DNA from: Denitromonas iodatirespirans | GTDB lineage: Bacteria; Pseudomonadota; Gammaproteobacteria; Burkholderiales; Rhodocyclaceae | DNA: 52,991 nucleotides | Assembly: GCF_018524365.1 (NCBI RefSeq) | Contig: NZ_JAEKFT010000031.1 | Location: forward strand, 1 to 52,991 | Reading direction: 5' to 3' | Shown: positions 40,386 through 48,988 of the stretch, in pieces | How positions within the stretch are numbered: position 1 is the first letter of the stretch | Layout: each line of letters opens with the position of its first letter | Made by a program: the position numbers and the translations under genes | Notes under the pieces: model-generated | Told to the model about the DNA's origin: nothing | The model's database searches: none | What the model saw: only the letters and a program-made list of their open reading frames with translations

Positions 40386-41668
40386 CGCAGCGGCAGGCGC
40401 ATCTCCATGAGCAGACCGCCGCCGTCGCGCAGCCGGGCGTGGATCTGGCCGCCGTGGGCGGCCAGTGCGCGCCGGGCGATGGCCAGCCCGAGGCCGAAGC
40501 CGGGCGCCTCGTTGCCGCCATGACTGCGATGGAAGGGCTCGAAGATGCTTTCCAGCTCGTCGGCCGGCACGCCCGGGCCGCGGTCGGCGACGGTGACGAG
40601 CAGCTGCCCGGCCGACGGTGTCACGCAGACCTCGACCTGGGTACCCGGCGCCGTGTATTTGACCGCATTGCGGATCACGTTCTCGAAGGCGCGGTGGATC
40701 AGTTCGGCCTGGCCCCAACTCCACCATTCGCCCGTGCCGCTGAAGTCCAGCCCCCGGCCGCCGGCCTCGGCCTCGAAACGTGCATCGTCGGCGATGGCCG
40801 CGATCAGCTCGACCAGTTCGAGCTGCTCGTCCCGACCGCCCGCGCCGGCCTCGAGGCGCGACAGCGTCAGCAACTCGCCGACCAGGGTATCCAGCCGCGC
40901 CGATTCGCGCTCGATGCGCTCTAGCATCACCTCCTGGTTGCCGCCGCCCTGGCGCCCAAGGCCGATGGCGGCCTGCATGCGGGCCAGCGGCGAGCGCAGC
41001 TCGTGGGAGACATCGTGCAGCAGCCGCCGCTGGGCCGTGATCTGCGCCTGCAAGCGGGCCGCCATGCGATCGAAGTCGTGACCCAGGTCGGCGATTTCGT
41101 CTCGCCGGCCACCCATCAGTGGGGCCACGCGGGTGTCGAGCTGGCCACCGGCAGCGGCATCGAAGGCGCGTTTCAAGTGGCGGATCGGCTTGGCCACATA
41201 GCCGGCAAGCAGGGCGCTGAACGCCACGCTGGCGAGCAGGATGGTGGATACCGGCAGCCAGGGCGACGGCGCTGGCCGCCGGCCGGAGAAGCCATGCGGG
41301 GGGAGGCGCAGGGGCGCGAAGATCTCGAACACCTCGCCATCGACGGTCTGGATCTGCCGGACGTTGTCCGGGCGCGAGGGCGGCAGCGGGCGATCGAGCA
41401 ACTCGCGGCCCTGCCGGTCGACCACCAGCACCTCGGTGCCGCGATGCGCGCGTCGCATCAGGAATTGGCGGGCGGCCGGCGCGCCGCCGTGCTGCAGTAC
41501 CGACTCGACCGTGTCGAGCGACAAATTGGCCCGGAAGGTGGCCACCTCGCGGCGCGCCTCGTCGTCGTCGGCCCCGCGGTAGAGCCACACGGCCGTGCCG
41601 ACCGCGACCACCGACAGCATCAGGGTCAGCCACAGGGCGAGGAAGGATTTCCAGAACAGGCGGCCCAT
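40361..41668 (-). CDS. CpxA-like sensor histidine kinase
   Basis: The 435-residue product starts at the ATG at 41668. Two membrane segments (about residues 8-30 and 140-162) flank a periplasmic sensor region. HAMP follows (YVAKPIRHLKRAFDAAAGGQ). The H-box is HDVSHELRSPLARMQ; the ATPase motifs are FENVIRNAVKY (N), DRGPGVP (G1) and GFGLGLAI (G2). It lies 5 bases after its response regulator. With the divergent Spy/CpxP gene and the GTAAA sites between, it is probably an envelope-stress sensor of the Cpx type. Confidence 0.9.
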   Translation of the reverse strand: MGRLFWKSFLALWLTLMLSVVAVGTAVWLYRGADDDEARREVATFRANLSLDTVESVLQHGGAPAARQFLMRRAHRGTEVLVVDRQGRELLDRPLPPSRPDNVRQIQTVDGEVFEIFAPLRLPPHGFSGRRPAPSPWLPVSTILLASVAFSALLAGYVAKPIRHLKRAFDAAAGGQLDTRVAPLMGGRRDEIADLGHDFDRMAARLQAQITAQRRLLHDVSHELRSPLARMQAAIGLGRQGGGNQEVMLERIERESARLDTLVGELLTLSRLEAGAGGRDEQLELVELIAAIADDARFEAEAGGRGLDFSGTGEWWSWGQAELIHRAFENVIRNAVKYTAPGTQVEVCVTPSAGQLLVTVADRGPGVPADELESIFEPFHRSHGGNEAPGFGLGLAIARRALAAHGGQIHARLRDGGGLLMEMRLPLRQRPSAAA

Positions 41669-41673
41669 CCGGC

Positions 41674-42363
41674 TCACTCCCGCACGAACTGGTAGCCCTG
41701 ACCGCGCACGGTCTGGATCCACGAGCGACCGTCGTCGCGCGGCGCCAGCTTGTGGCGCAGGCTGCTGACATGCACGTCCACGCTGCGGTCGAAGCGTGCC
41801 AGCGGGCGCCCCAACGCCTTTTCCGACAAGGTGGCCTTGCTCACCACCTGGCCGGCATGGCTGACCAGCACTTCGAGCAGCGAAAATTCGGTGCTGGTCA
41901 GCGCCAGCGGGGTGTCGGCCCAGCGCGCTTCGCGTCGCGCCGGCCACAGGTGCAAGGGGCCGACGACCAGCGCGTCGCCATTCGCCGCCGCGCCGTCGGT
42001 GGTATCGGTGCGGCGCAAAATGGCGCGCAGGCGGGCCACCAGCTCGCGCGGGCTGCAAGGTTTGGGCACATAGTCGTCGGCGCCGAGCTCCAGGCCGACG
42101 ATGCGGTCCACGTCGTCGCCGCGCGCGGTCAGCATCAGCACCGGCAGGCGGCTTTCCTGGCGGATCCGGCGCAGCGCCTCGACGCCGTTGAGGCGCGGCA
42201 TCATTACATCCAGTACGGCAATGGCGTAGCGGCCGCTGAGCGCTTCGGCCACACCGGTCTCGCCGTCCGCCACGGGAGTGGCCTCGAAGCCCTCCTGGGC
42301 CAGGTACTCCTTGAGCATGGCGGACAATTCCTGGTCGTCATCGACCAGCAGCACGCGCGTCAT
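41674..42363 (-). CDS. CpxR-like OmpR-family response regulator
   Basis: The 229-residue product starts at the ATG at 42363 (MTRVLLVDDDQELSAMLKEY). The receiver domain has the phospho-Asp in AVLDVMMPRLNG and the switch Lys in DYVPKPCSPRELVAR. The winged-helix output domain ends WIQTVRGQGYQFVRE. It precedes the sensor kinase in the same operon. The adjoining GTAAA-N5-GTAAA sites are what CpxR binds in E. coli, so it probably regulates both itself and the divergent chaperone gene. Confidence 0.9.
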   Translation of the reverse strand: MTRVLLVDDDQELSAMLKEYLAQEGFEATPVADGETGVAEALSGRYAIAVLDVMMPRLNGVEALRRIRQESRLPVLMLTARGDDVDRIVGLELGADDYVPKPCSPRELVARLRAILRRTDTTDGAAANGDALVVGPLHLWPARREARWADTPLALTSTEFSLLEVLVSHAGQVVSKATLSEKALGRPLARFDRSVDVHVSSLRHKLAPRDDGRSWIQTVRGQGYQFVRE

Positions 42364-42428
42364 GTCGACTCCACGATTTCTTCGAACACGCGGCAATGAT
42401 ACGGCGCAGGCGGCGCCCGGCGACGGCC

Positions 42429-42474
42429 TTTACGCCGCTTTACGCGTCTTTACCCGTCCCTAACCGTGCTTTAC
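42429..42474. promoter_or_regulatory. Array of CpxR-type half-sites (TTTAC at 10-base spacing)
   Basis: TTTAC occurs at 42429, 42439, 42449 and 42470, with a degenerate CTAAC at 42460. On the minus strand this reads GTAAA-N5-GTAAA-N5-GTAAA, the E. coli CpxR consensus repeated. The array lies between the divergent response regulator (start 42363) and the Spy/CpxP-like gene (start 42556), and can control both. Confidence 0.7.
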
Positions 42475-42555
42475 CGGCGCAGGCCGGACACTGCAGCTGT
42501 CGGTCGAGGGCAGGGTGCCCGGGCCGGAGAGACGATACCCATCAAGGAGATGATC

Positions 42556-43068
42556 ATGACTGTACGCAAATCGACCCTGTTTGCCTTTCTGCTCGCCAGC
42601 AGCGTGGCGCTGGCCGTTCCCCTCGCCGCACAGGCGGGCCCCGGCATGGGTGGCTGCCGCGGCGACATGCACGGCGGCGCCGGCATGGGCTACGACAAGG
42701 GCGGCATGCGCATGTTGCGCGGGCTGGACCTGACCGAGGCCCAGCGCGACCAGATCTTCGAACTCAAGCATGCCCAGATGCCGAAGATGCGCGATCAGGT
42801 GAAGGTGATGCGCGAGCTGCGTGGGCAACTGCGCGATGCCGCCATGTCGGACGCCTACGATGCGGCCAAGGTCAAGGCGCTGACCGAGCAGCAGGCCGCC
42901 GCCATGGCCGCCATGACGCAGCTGCGCCTGGCCAACCAGCACGCGGTCTACCAGGTGCTGACCGCCGAGCAGCGCGAGCAGCTCAAGAGCCGTCGGGCCG
43001 CCCGTGCCGAGCGCCGTGGCGACATGCGCCAGGGCATGATGCGCGGCGACCGATCGGCCGATACCTGA
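42556..43068 (+). CDS. Spy/CpxP-family periplasmic chaperone
   Basis: The 170-residue product starts at the ATG at 42556 behind AAGGAG. Residues 1 to about 27 are a signal peptide (ending AAQA). The mature protein is Met- and Gly-rich at the start (GPGMGGCRGDMHGGAGMGYD), then helical with two LTxxQ motifs, LTEAQRDQIFELKHAQ and LTAEQREQLKSRR, the signature of the Spy/CpxP family. The Met/His-rich ends suggest metal binding. Spy-type proteins prevent aggregation of periplasmic proteins under envelope stress. It is divergent from the CpxRA-like genes. Confidence 0.85.
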   Translation: MTVRKSTLFAFLLASSVALAVPLAAQAGPGMGGCRGDMHGGAGMGYDKGGMRMLRGLDLTEAQRDQIFELKHAQMPKMRDQVKVMRELRGQLRDAAMSDAYDAAKVKALTEQQAAAMAAMTQLRLANQHAVYQVLTAEQREQLKSRRAARAERRGDMRQGMMRGDRSADT

Positions 43069-43091
43069 TTTACTCTCATCGGGTAATTGCG

Positions 43092-43115
43092 GGGGCGCGC
43101 AAGCGCCCCTTTTTT
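43092..43115 (+). terminator. Intrinsic terminator of the Spy/CpxP-like gene
   Basis: GGGGCGC (43092-43098), loop GCAA, GCGCCCC (43103-43109), then TTTTTT. A classic rho-independent terminator 24 bases after the stop codon. Confidence 0.9.
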
Positions 43116-43224
43116 GCGTCTACACTGGCGTCGAACGTGGCGCTGCGCGGAAATTGCTGCGTTGCATCAGTTGCTTAGAGGGCGTCTGCAGTTGATCTTT
43201 TTCAGGCAGGCGCCTAGAAAACAG

Positions 43225-43269
43225 TTGACATCGTTTTAGCAGAACGTATGATTCAAACGAACGTTTGAA
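43225..43269 (+). promoter_or_regulatory. Sigma-70 promoter with overlapping PsrA operator
   Basis: TTGACA (43225-43230) and TATGAT (43247-43252) are near-ideal -35 and -10 boxes with a 16-base spacer. Immediately downstream the palindrome TTCAAACGAACGTTTGAA (43252-43269) has perfect 8-base arms and contains CAAAC-N4-GTTTG, the known PsrA site. The operator covers the predicted transcription start, so PsrA bound here would block its own operon. Confidence 0.8.
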
Positions 43270-43338
43270 CAGGACTGCGTCCGCGCTATAGCGATGATCT
43301 GCCCCAATACACAACTAGAACGAAGGAGCGTGATCCCC

Positions 43339-44031
43339 ATGAGCGAGGCAACGGCAAAGCAGGGGCCCGACACCCGGGCGCGCATTCTGGATGCGGCGGA
43401 AGCGCTGTTCATGACCCACGGTTTCGAAGCGACTTCGATGCGCATGATCACCGGGCAGGCGGGCGTCAATCTGGCCGCGGTGAACTATCACTTCGGCAGC
43501 AAGGACGCGCTGATCCAGGAAGTGTTCCGGCGCCGGCTGACCGAGCTGAACCGCGACCGCCTGGCCGCGCTGGAAGCGGAAGAGGCGGTGGCCGGCGGCG
43601 CGCCGCTCAAACCGAGCAAGATCGTGGCGGCCTTCTTTGGCGTGTCGCTCAAGATGGCGGCCGATACCGAGCACGGCGGCGCCACCTTCATGCGCTTGCT
43701 CGGGCGCACCTACACCGAGCCGAACGAATTCGTGCGCCAGTTTCTGGCCGAAGAGTATGCCGAAGTGGTGCAGCGCTTCATGGATGCGCTGTACCGGGCG
43801 CTGCCCGATGTGCCGCGCGAGGAAATCCTGTGGCGCTTCCATTTCATGATGGGCGCCATGTCCTACGCGATTGCCGGCACCGATGCGCTCAAGCTGTTTG
43901 CCGGCGATTTCGACGACGAGGACCCGGCGCGCCTGATGCCGCGCCTGATGTCCTTCCTGCTCGGCGGCCTGCGGGCACCCTTGCCGGAAGAAGTGGTCGA
44001 TCAAAACACACAGCGCCGCGATGCGGCGTGA
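43339..44031 (+). CDS. psrA: TetR-family fatty-acid regulator PsrA
   Basis: The 230-residue product starts at the ATG at 43339 behind GAAGGAGCG; an upstream in-frame ATG at 43294 lacks a ribosome site. The TetR helix-turn-helix spans about residues 12-58 (ARILDAAEALFMTHGFEATS, LAAVNYHFGSKDALI). The C-terminal ligand domain includes HFMMGAMSYAIAGTDALKLF, seen in PsrA-type proteins. PsrA releases DNA when bound to long-chain fatty acids or acyl-CoA, derepressing beta-oxidation genes. The perfect PsrA-type palindrome upstream and the following fadE support the name. Confidence 0.8.
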   Translation: MSEATAKQGPDTRARILDAAEALFMTHGFEATSMRMITGQAGVNLAAVNYHFGSKDALIQEVFRRRLTELNRDRLAALEAEEAVAGGAPLKPSKIVAAFFGVSLKMAADTEHGGATFMRLLGRTYTEPNEFVRQFLAEEYAEVVQRFMDALYRALPDVPREEILWRFHFMMGAMSYAIAGTDALKLFAGDFDDEDPARLMPRLMSFLLGGLRAPLPEEVVDQNTQRRDAA

Positions 44032-44091
44032 CGAAAGCATGGGCGTGAGCGCGCAGCAGAACGCGACACGCCGAACGAGGAGACGTTGCAC

Positions 44092-46578
44092 ATGATCTGG
44101 TTTTTTCTGTCCCTCCCTCCCTTGGCAGGTGCGCTCGCCTACGGGCGAGCGCCATTTTTTGCCTGGTTTGTGGCGGGTCTGGTCTGGCTGACGGGTTTGG
44201 CCTGGGTCGGCGCCTGGCCGGTCGGTGCCGCGTTGCTCACCCTGGTGCTCTATGTGGCGCTCATGGGCGTGTTTCTCATGCCCTCGCTGCGCAAGTGGTG
44301 GATCAGCGGGCCGATCCTGAGCGCCTTCCGCAAGGCGTTGCCGTCGATGTCGCAGACCGAAAAGGATGCGCTCGAAGCCGGCACCGTGTGGTGGGAGGGC
44401 GAGCTCTTCGCCGGTGCGCCCGACTGGCGCAAGCTGCTGGCCTATCCGTGGCCCAAGCTTTCCGACGAGGAGCAGCAGTTTCTCGATGTGCAGACCGCCG
44501 AGTTGTGCCGCCTCACCGACGAGTGGGAAAGCGCCCAGAAGCAGGATCTGCCGCAGGTGGTGTGGGACTACATCAAGACCGAGGGCTTCCTCGGCATGAT
44601 CATTCCCAAGGAATACGGCGGCAAGGGTTTCTCGGCCTATGCCCATTCGCAGGTGGTGACCAAGCTCTCCACCCGTTCGTCGGCCGCCGCGGTGACGGTG
44701 ATGGTGCCCAACTCGCTCGGCCCCGCCGAGTTGCTGCTGCACTACGGCACGCCTGAGCAGAAAAATCACTACCTGCCGCGCCTGGCCAAGGGGCAGGACA
44801 TCCCCGCCTTTGCGCTGACCAGTCCGTGGGCCGGCTCCGACGCGGCCTCGATCCCCGATGCCGGCGTGGTGTGCAAAGGCATGTGGGAGGGCGAAGAGGT
44901 GCTCGGCGTGCGCGTGTCCTTCGACAAGCGCTACATCACGCTGGCGCCGGTGTGCACCGTGTTTGGCCTGGCCTTTCGCATGTTCGACCCGGACCACCTG
45001 CTGGGCGACACCGAAGACATCGGCATCACCTGCGCGCTGGTGCCGTGGAACCACCCCGGCGTGGACATCGGCCGCCGCCACTTCCCGCTCAACGCGGTGT
45101 GGATGAACGGCCCGATCCGCGGGCAGGACGTGTTCATGCCGCTCGACTTTATCATCGGCGGCCCGAAGATGGCCGGCCAGGGCTGGCGCATGCTGATGGA
45201 GTGCCTCGCCGCGGGCCGCTCGATCTCGCTGCCGGGCTCCAACACCGGCATGCAGAAGCTCACCGCGCGCGCCGTCGGCGCCTATTCCCGAGTGCGCTAC
45301 CAGTTCAAGACCGCCATCGGCCGTTTCGAGGGCGTGGAAGAAGCGCTGACGCGCATCGGCGCCAACACCTATCTGTCGGACGCGGCGCGGGTCATGACCG
45401 CCAGCGCGATCGACCTCGGCGAGAAGCCGTCGGTGGTGTCGGCGATCGTCAAATACCATGTCACCGAGCGTGCGCGCCAGACCGTGAACGACGGCATGGA
45501 CGTGATCGGCGGCAAGGGCATCTGCCTCGGCCCGCAGAACTTCCTCGGCCGTGCCTACCAGCAGATCCCGGTCGGCATCACCGTCGAGGGCGCGAACATC
45601 CTCACGCGCAGCCTGATCCTCTTCGGTCAGGGCGCGATCCGCTGCCATCCGTATGTGCTCGACGAGATGCATGCGGCGCAGGCCAACGACCTGGAGACCT
45701 TCGACAAGGCCTTCTGGGGCCACATCGGCTACACCGTGAGCAACATCGCGCGGGCGCTGGTGATGGGCCTGACCGGCTCGCACTTCGTCAAGGTGCCGGA
45801 CAACGTCGCGCCCGAAACCAAGCGCTATTACCAGCAGCTGACGCGCTATTCGGCCGCTTTCGCCTTCCTGTCCGACATCTCGATGGGCACCATGGGCGGC
45901 GCGCTCAAGCGCAAGGAGAAACTGTCGGCACGCCTGGGTGACATCCTCTCGCTGATGTACTTGGTCTCTGCCACGCTCAAGCGCTACGAGGCCGAAGGCC
46001 GCAAGGCCGAGGACGCGCCGCTGATGCACTGGGCGGTGTGGGACGCCATGTTCAAGGCGCAGAACGCCTTCGAGGGCGTGATCGCCAACTTCCCCAACAA
46101 GCTCTTCGCCGCCTTCCTGCGCCATGTGGTGGTGTTCCCGCTCGGCCGGCCCTATGTGGTGCCGTCCGACAAGCTCGGCCACGAGGTCGCCAAACTGCTG
46201 ATCGAGCCCTCCGCCACGCGCGACCGGCTGGTGGCCGACTCCTACGTGGGCACCGATCTGGACGACCCGGTCGCCGCGCTGGAAGCCGCCTTGCTGGCGA
46301 CCGTCGAGGCCGAGCCGATCGAGCACAAGGTGCGTCGCGCGATCAAGGCCGGGCAATTCACGCCGGGCGTGCTGATCGGTGGCGGGGTCGATGCGCTCTA
46401 CACCAAGGCGCTCGAGGCACGGGTCATCACCGATGTGGAATACGCCGCCATCCGCCGTCGCGGCGAGCTGCGCGACAAGGTGATCCGGGTCGACGACTTC
46501 GAATACGACTTCGGCCTGCGCGCCGCGCTCGAAGACGTCACCCCCGAAGACCAGAACGCACGGCGCAAGGTCGCGTGA
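44092..46578 (+). CDS. fadE: Acyl-CoA dehydrogenase, FadE type
   Basis: The 828-residue product starts at the ATG at 44092 behind GAGGAGACG. Two membrane segments (about residues 1-60) are followed by the acyl-CoA dehydrogenase core: EGFLGMIIPKEYGGKGFSAY, FALTSPWAGSDAASIPD, and the C-terminal domain containing NDGMDVIGGKGICLGPQNFL. Length and layout match E. coli FadE (814 residues), which carries out the first, FAD-dependent step of fatty-acid beta-oxidation at the inner membrane. It lies 60 bases after psrA in the same direction and is probably under PsrA control. Confidence 0.9.
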   Translation: MIWFFLSLPPLAGALAYGRAPFFAWFVAGLVWLTGLAWVGAWPVGAALLTLVLYVALMGVFLMPSLRKWWISGPILSAFRKALPSMSQTEKDALEAGTVWWEGELFAGAPDWRKLLAYPWPKLSDEEQQFLDVQTAELCRLTDEWESAQKQDLPQVVWDYIKTEGFLGMIIPKEYGGKGFSAYAHSQVVTKLSTRSSAAAVTVMVPNSLGPAELLLHYGTPEQKNHYLPRLAKGQDIPAFALTSPWAGSDAASIPDAGVVCKGMWEGEEVLGVRVSFDKRYITLAPVCTVFGLAFRMFDPDHLLGDTEDIGITCALVPWNHPGVDIGRRHFPLNAVWMNGPIRGQDVFMPLDFIIGGPKMAGQGWRMLMECLAAGRSISLPGSNTGMQKLTARAVGAYSRVRYQFKTAIGRFEGVEEALTRIGANTYLSDAARVMTASAIDLGEKPSVVSAIVKYHVTERARQTVNDGMDVIGGKGICLGPQNFLGRAYQQIPVGITVEGANILTRSLILFGQGAIRCHPYVLDEMHAAQANDLETFDKAFWGHIGYTVSNIARALVMGLTGSHFVKVPDNVAPETKRYYQQLTRYSAAFAFLSDISMGTMGGALKRKEKLSARLGDILSLMYLVSATLKRYEAEGRKAEDAPLMHWAVWDAMFKAQNAFEGVIANFPNKLFAAFLRHVVVFPLGRPYVVPSDKLGHEVAKLLIEPSATRDRLVADSYVGTDLDDPVAALEAALLATVEAEPIEHKVRRAIKAGQFTPGVLIGGGVDALYTKALEARVITDVEYAAIRRRGELRDKVIRVDDFEYDFGLRAALEDVTPEDQNARRKVA

Positions 46579-46589
46579 GGGGCTCCGCC

Positions 46590-47870
46590 ATGAATCAGCC
46601 GGTGTACCTCATCGACGGTGCGCGCACGCCCTTCCTCAAGTCGCGCAACACGCCGGGGCCGTTCGCCGCCGCCGACCTGGCCACCGCGTCCGGCACGGCC
46701 CTGCTGTCGCGCCAGCGCTTTGCGCCCGACCAGCTCGACGAGGTGATCCTCGGCTGCGCCAGCCCCTCGCCCGACGAAGTGAACATCGGCCGCGTGGTCG
46801 CCCTGCGCATGGGCTGCGGCCTCAAGGTGCCGGGCTGGACGGTGATGCGCAACTGCGCCAGCGGCATGCAGGCGCTCGACTCGGCCCTCATCAACATCCA
46901 GGCCGGCCGCTCCGAACTGGTGCTGGCGGGCGGCACCGATGCGCTGTCGCATGCGCCGCTGCTGCTCTCCGAGGCCATGGTGCGCTGGCTGTCCGGCTGG
47001 TACGCGACCAAGACCGTTGGTCAGAAGGTGGCGGCGCTGCGCCGGTTCAAGCTCGGCTACCTGGCGCCGGTGATCGGCATCATGAAAGGCCTGACCGACC
47101 CGATCGTCGGCCAGCTGATGGGGCAGACCGCCGAGAACCTGGCCTGGAAGTTCGGCATCTCCCGCGAAGAGATGGACGAATTCGCCGCGCGCAGCCACCA
47201 GCGCGTGATCGCCGCCCAGGCGGCCGGCCACTTCGACGAGATCGTTCCGCTGATCGATCGCAACGGCAAGGTCTATGCGCAGGACGACGGCATGCGCGCC
47301 GACTCCACCGCCGCCAACCTGGCCAAGCTGCGCCCCTTCTTCGACAAGCGCTACGGCAAGGTCACGGCCGGCAACAGCTCGCAGATCACCGACGGCGCGG
47401 CGTGGTTGATCCTCGCCTCCGAAGCGGCCGTCGAAAAACACGGCCTGGAACCCGTCGGCAAGATCGTCGACAGCCAGTGGGCGGCTCTCGCCCCCGACCA
47501 GATGGGCCTTGGCCCGGTGCATGCCGCCACGCCGATCCTGCAGCGCCACGGCCTCGGGCTGAATGACCTGGACGCCTGGGAAATCAATGAAGCCTTCGCC
47601 GCCCAGGTGATCGCCTGCCTGCGCGCCTGGAACGACGACGATTACTGCCGCAATGAGCTCGGTCTCGACGCCGCCCTGGGCGCGCTCGACGAGACCCGTC
47701 TGAATGTCGATGGCGGAGCCGTCGCGCAAGGCCATCCGGTCGGCGCCAGCGGCGCGCGCATCGTCTTGCACCTCCTTAACGTGCTTCGCCGCAGCGGCGG
47801 CAAGCGCGGCATCGCCAGCATCTGCATCGGTGGCGGGCAGGGCGGTGCCATGTTGGTTGAAGCCCTGTGA
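46590..47870 (+). CDS. Acetyl-CoA C-acyltransferase (thiolase, FadA/FadI type)
   Basis: The 426-residue product starts at the ATG at 46590, 11 bases after fadE. The thiolase signatures are present: the acyl-accepting Cys in VMRNCASGMQALDSA, the EINEAFAAQ loop, NVDGGAVAQGHPVGASGAR with the catalytic His, and the proton-donating Cys in CIGGGQGGAM. It releases acetyl-CoA in the last step of beta-oxidation. Length is close to FadI (436 residues), the partner of FadJ, which matches the FadJ-like enzyme two genes downstream. Confidence 0.9.
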   Translation: MNQPVYLIDGARTPFLKSRNTPGPFAAADLATASGTALLSRQRFAPDQLDEVILGCASPSPDEVNIGRVVALRMGCGLKVPGWTVMRNCASGMQALDSALINIQAGRSELVLAGGTDALSHAPLLLSEAMVRWLSGWYATKTVGQKVAALRRFKLGYLAPVIGIMKGLTDPIVGQLMGQTAENLAWKFGISREEMDEFAARSHQRVIAAQAAGHFDEIVPLIDRNGKVYAQDDGMRADSTAANLAKLRPFFDKRYGKVTAGNSSQITDGAAWLILASEAAVEKHGLEPVGKIVDSQWAALAPDQMGLGPVHAATPILQRHGLGLNDLDAWEINEAFAAQVIACLRAWNDDDYCRNELGLDAALGALDETRLNVDGGAVAQGHPVGASGARIVLHLLNVLRRSGGKRGIASICIGGGQGGAMLVEAL

Positions 47871-48003
47871 GGGCGACTGGTTACGGTCGGGCGCGGGGGG
47901 CGGCAATGCCCCCCTGCATATTGCCAAGCTCCGCGTCCGCCGTAGCCTTCGGGCGAGTTCCGCGCATTGGGCGCTCGCGTTTTTCGACAACCAAGGTGTG
48001 CGC

Positions 48004-48945
48004 ATGAAGATCGGATTGGTGGTCGACGCCGCCTGCGATCTGCCGGGCGAGTTCCTGCGCGACAAGGGCATCCATGTGCTGCCCATTGGTCTGCGCGTGG
48101 GCGAGCGCCAGTTGGTCGACACGCGCGACCCGGCGGCCACCACCGCCTTCTACCGCGAGCGCCAGGACAAGCGCGCCGAGCTGCATGCCGAGTCAGTGCC
48201 TCTGTCGGCCGCCGAGATCGAAGCGCTGTTTCTCGACCAGTGGGTGACCGCCTACGACCACCTGGTGTGCCTGACCATCACCAGCGGTCGCAGCCCGATC
48301 TTCGCCCATGCCACCCAGGCGGCGCTGACGGCCGGGCGCAGCGCCCGCGAGCGGCGCCGGGCGGCCGGGTTGAGCCTCGGCTGGGGCGCCACGGTGATCA
48401 ATACCCGCACCCTGTTTGCCGGGCAGGGCGTGCTGGCCTACGAAGCGGCGCGGCTGCGCGAAGCCGGCACCCCGCTGGAGACGATGCACCCGCGCCTCGC
48501 CCATGTGGCCGACGGTCTGCATGCCTTCATGGTGGCCGACGACCTCTACTACATCATGCGGCGCGCCGCCAAGAAGGGCGACCACAGTGTGAACTGGGCG
48601 GCCTATGCAGTCGGCTCGATGCTCAACGTCAAGCCGGTGCTGTATGCCCATCGCGACGACACCGGGCCGGTGGACAAGGTGCGCGGCGTCGAGAACGGCG
48701 GCAAGTCGCTCTTCGCCCGCGCGGCGCGCCAGATCCGCCGGGGGCTGGACGTGCCCTGCGTGTGCGTGAGCTACGGCGGCCCGGTGGATCGGGTGCCGGC
48801 GATGCCGGGGTTCGACGAACTGAAAACGGCGGCCGACAAGGCCGGGGTCGAGTTGCTGGTCTCGCACATGAGCCAGACTGCGGCCATCAACGTGGGCGCC
48901 GGTGCCCTGTGCGTGGCCTTCGCCGCCCATGGACATGAAGTGTGA
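48004..48945 (+). CDS. DegV family fatty-acid-binding protein
   Basis: The 313-residue product starts at the ATG at 48004 (MKIGLVVDAACDLPGEFLRD). The DegV features VVDAACDLP, TITSGRSPIF and DLYYIMRRAAKKGDHSVNWA are visible. DegV/FakB proteins hold a fatty acid during phosphorylation by FakA in Firmicutes. In proteobacteria the role is unclear, and no FakA gene is here. Its place within a beta-oxidation cluster suggests fatty-acid handling. A GC hairpin without a T-run (GGGGGGC and GCCCCCC near 47896-47915) lies just upstream. Confidence 0.8.
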   Translation: MKIGLVVDAACDLPGEFLRDKGIHVLPIGLRVGERQLVDTRDPAATTAFYRERQDKRAELHAESVPLSAAEIEALFLDQWVTAYDHLVCLTITSGRSPIFAHATQAALTAGRSARERRRAAGLSLGWGATVINTRTLFAGQGVLAYEAARLREAGTPLETMHPRLAHVADGLHAFMVADDLYYIMRRAAKKGDHSVNWAAYAVGSMLNVKPVLYAHRDDTGPVDKVRGVENGGKSLFARAARQIRRGLDVPCVCVSYGGPVDRVPAMPGFDELKTAADKAGVELLVSHMSQTAAINVGAGALCVAFAAHGHEV

Positions 48946-48988
48946 TGCGCCCCGCTTCCAGCGGGCGCGAACGACGCGAGCAAATGGA

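Noticed and set aside
43315-46356. 1013-codon antisense frame over psrA and fadE
   Set aside because: It is a shadow of high-GC codon usage; the forward frames encode clearly recognisable PsrA and FadE.
47896-47915. GGGGGGC / GCCCCCC hairpin between the thiolase and degV-like genes as a terminator
   Set aside because: No T-run follows and the genes on both sides belong to the same functional cluster, so termination here is not supported.
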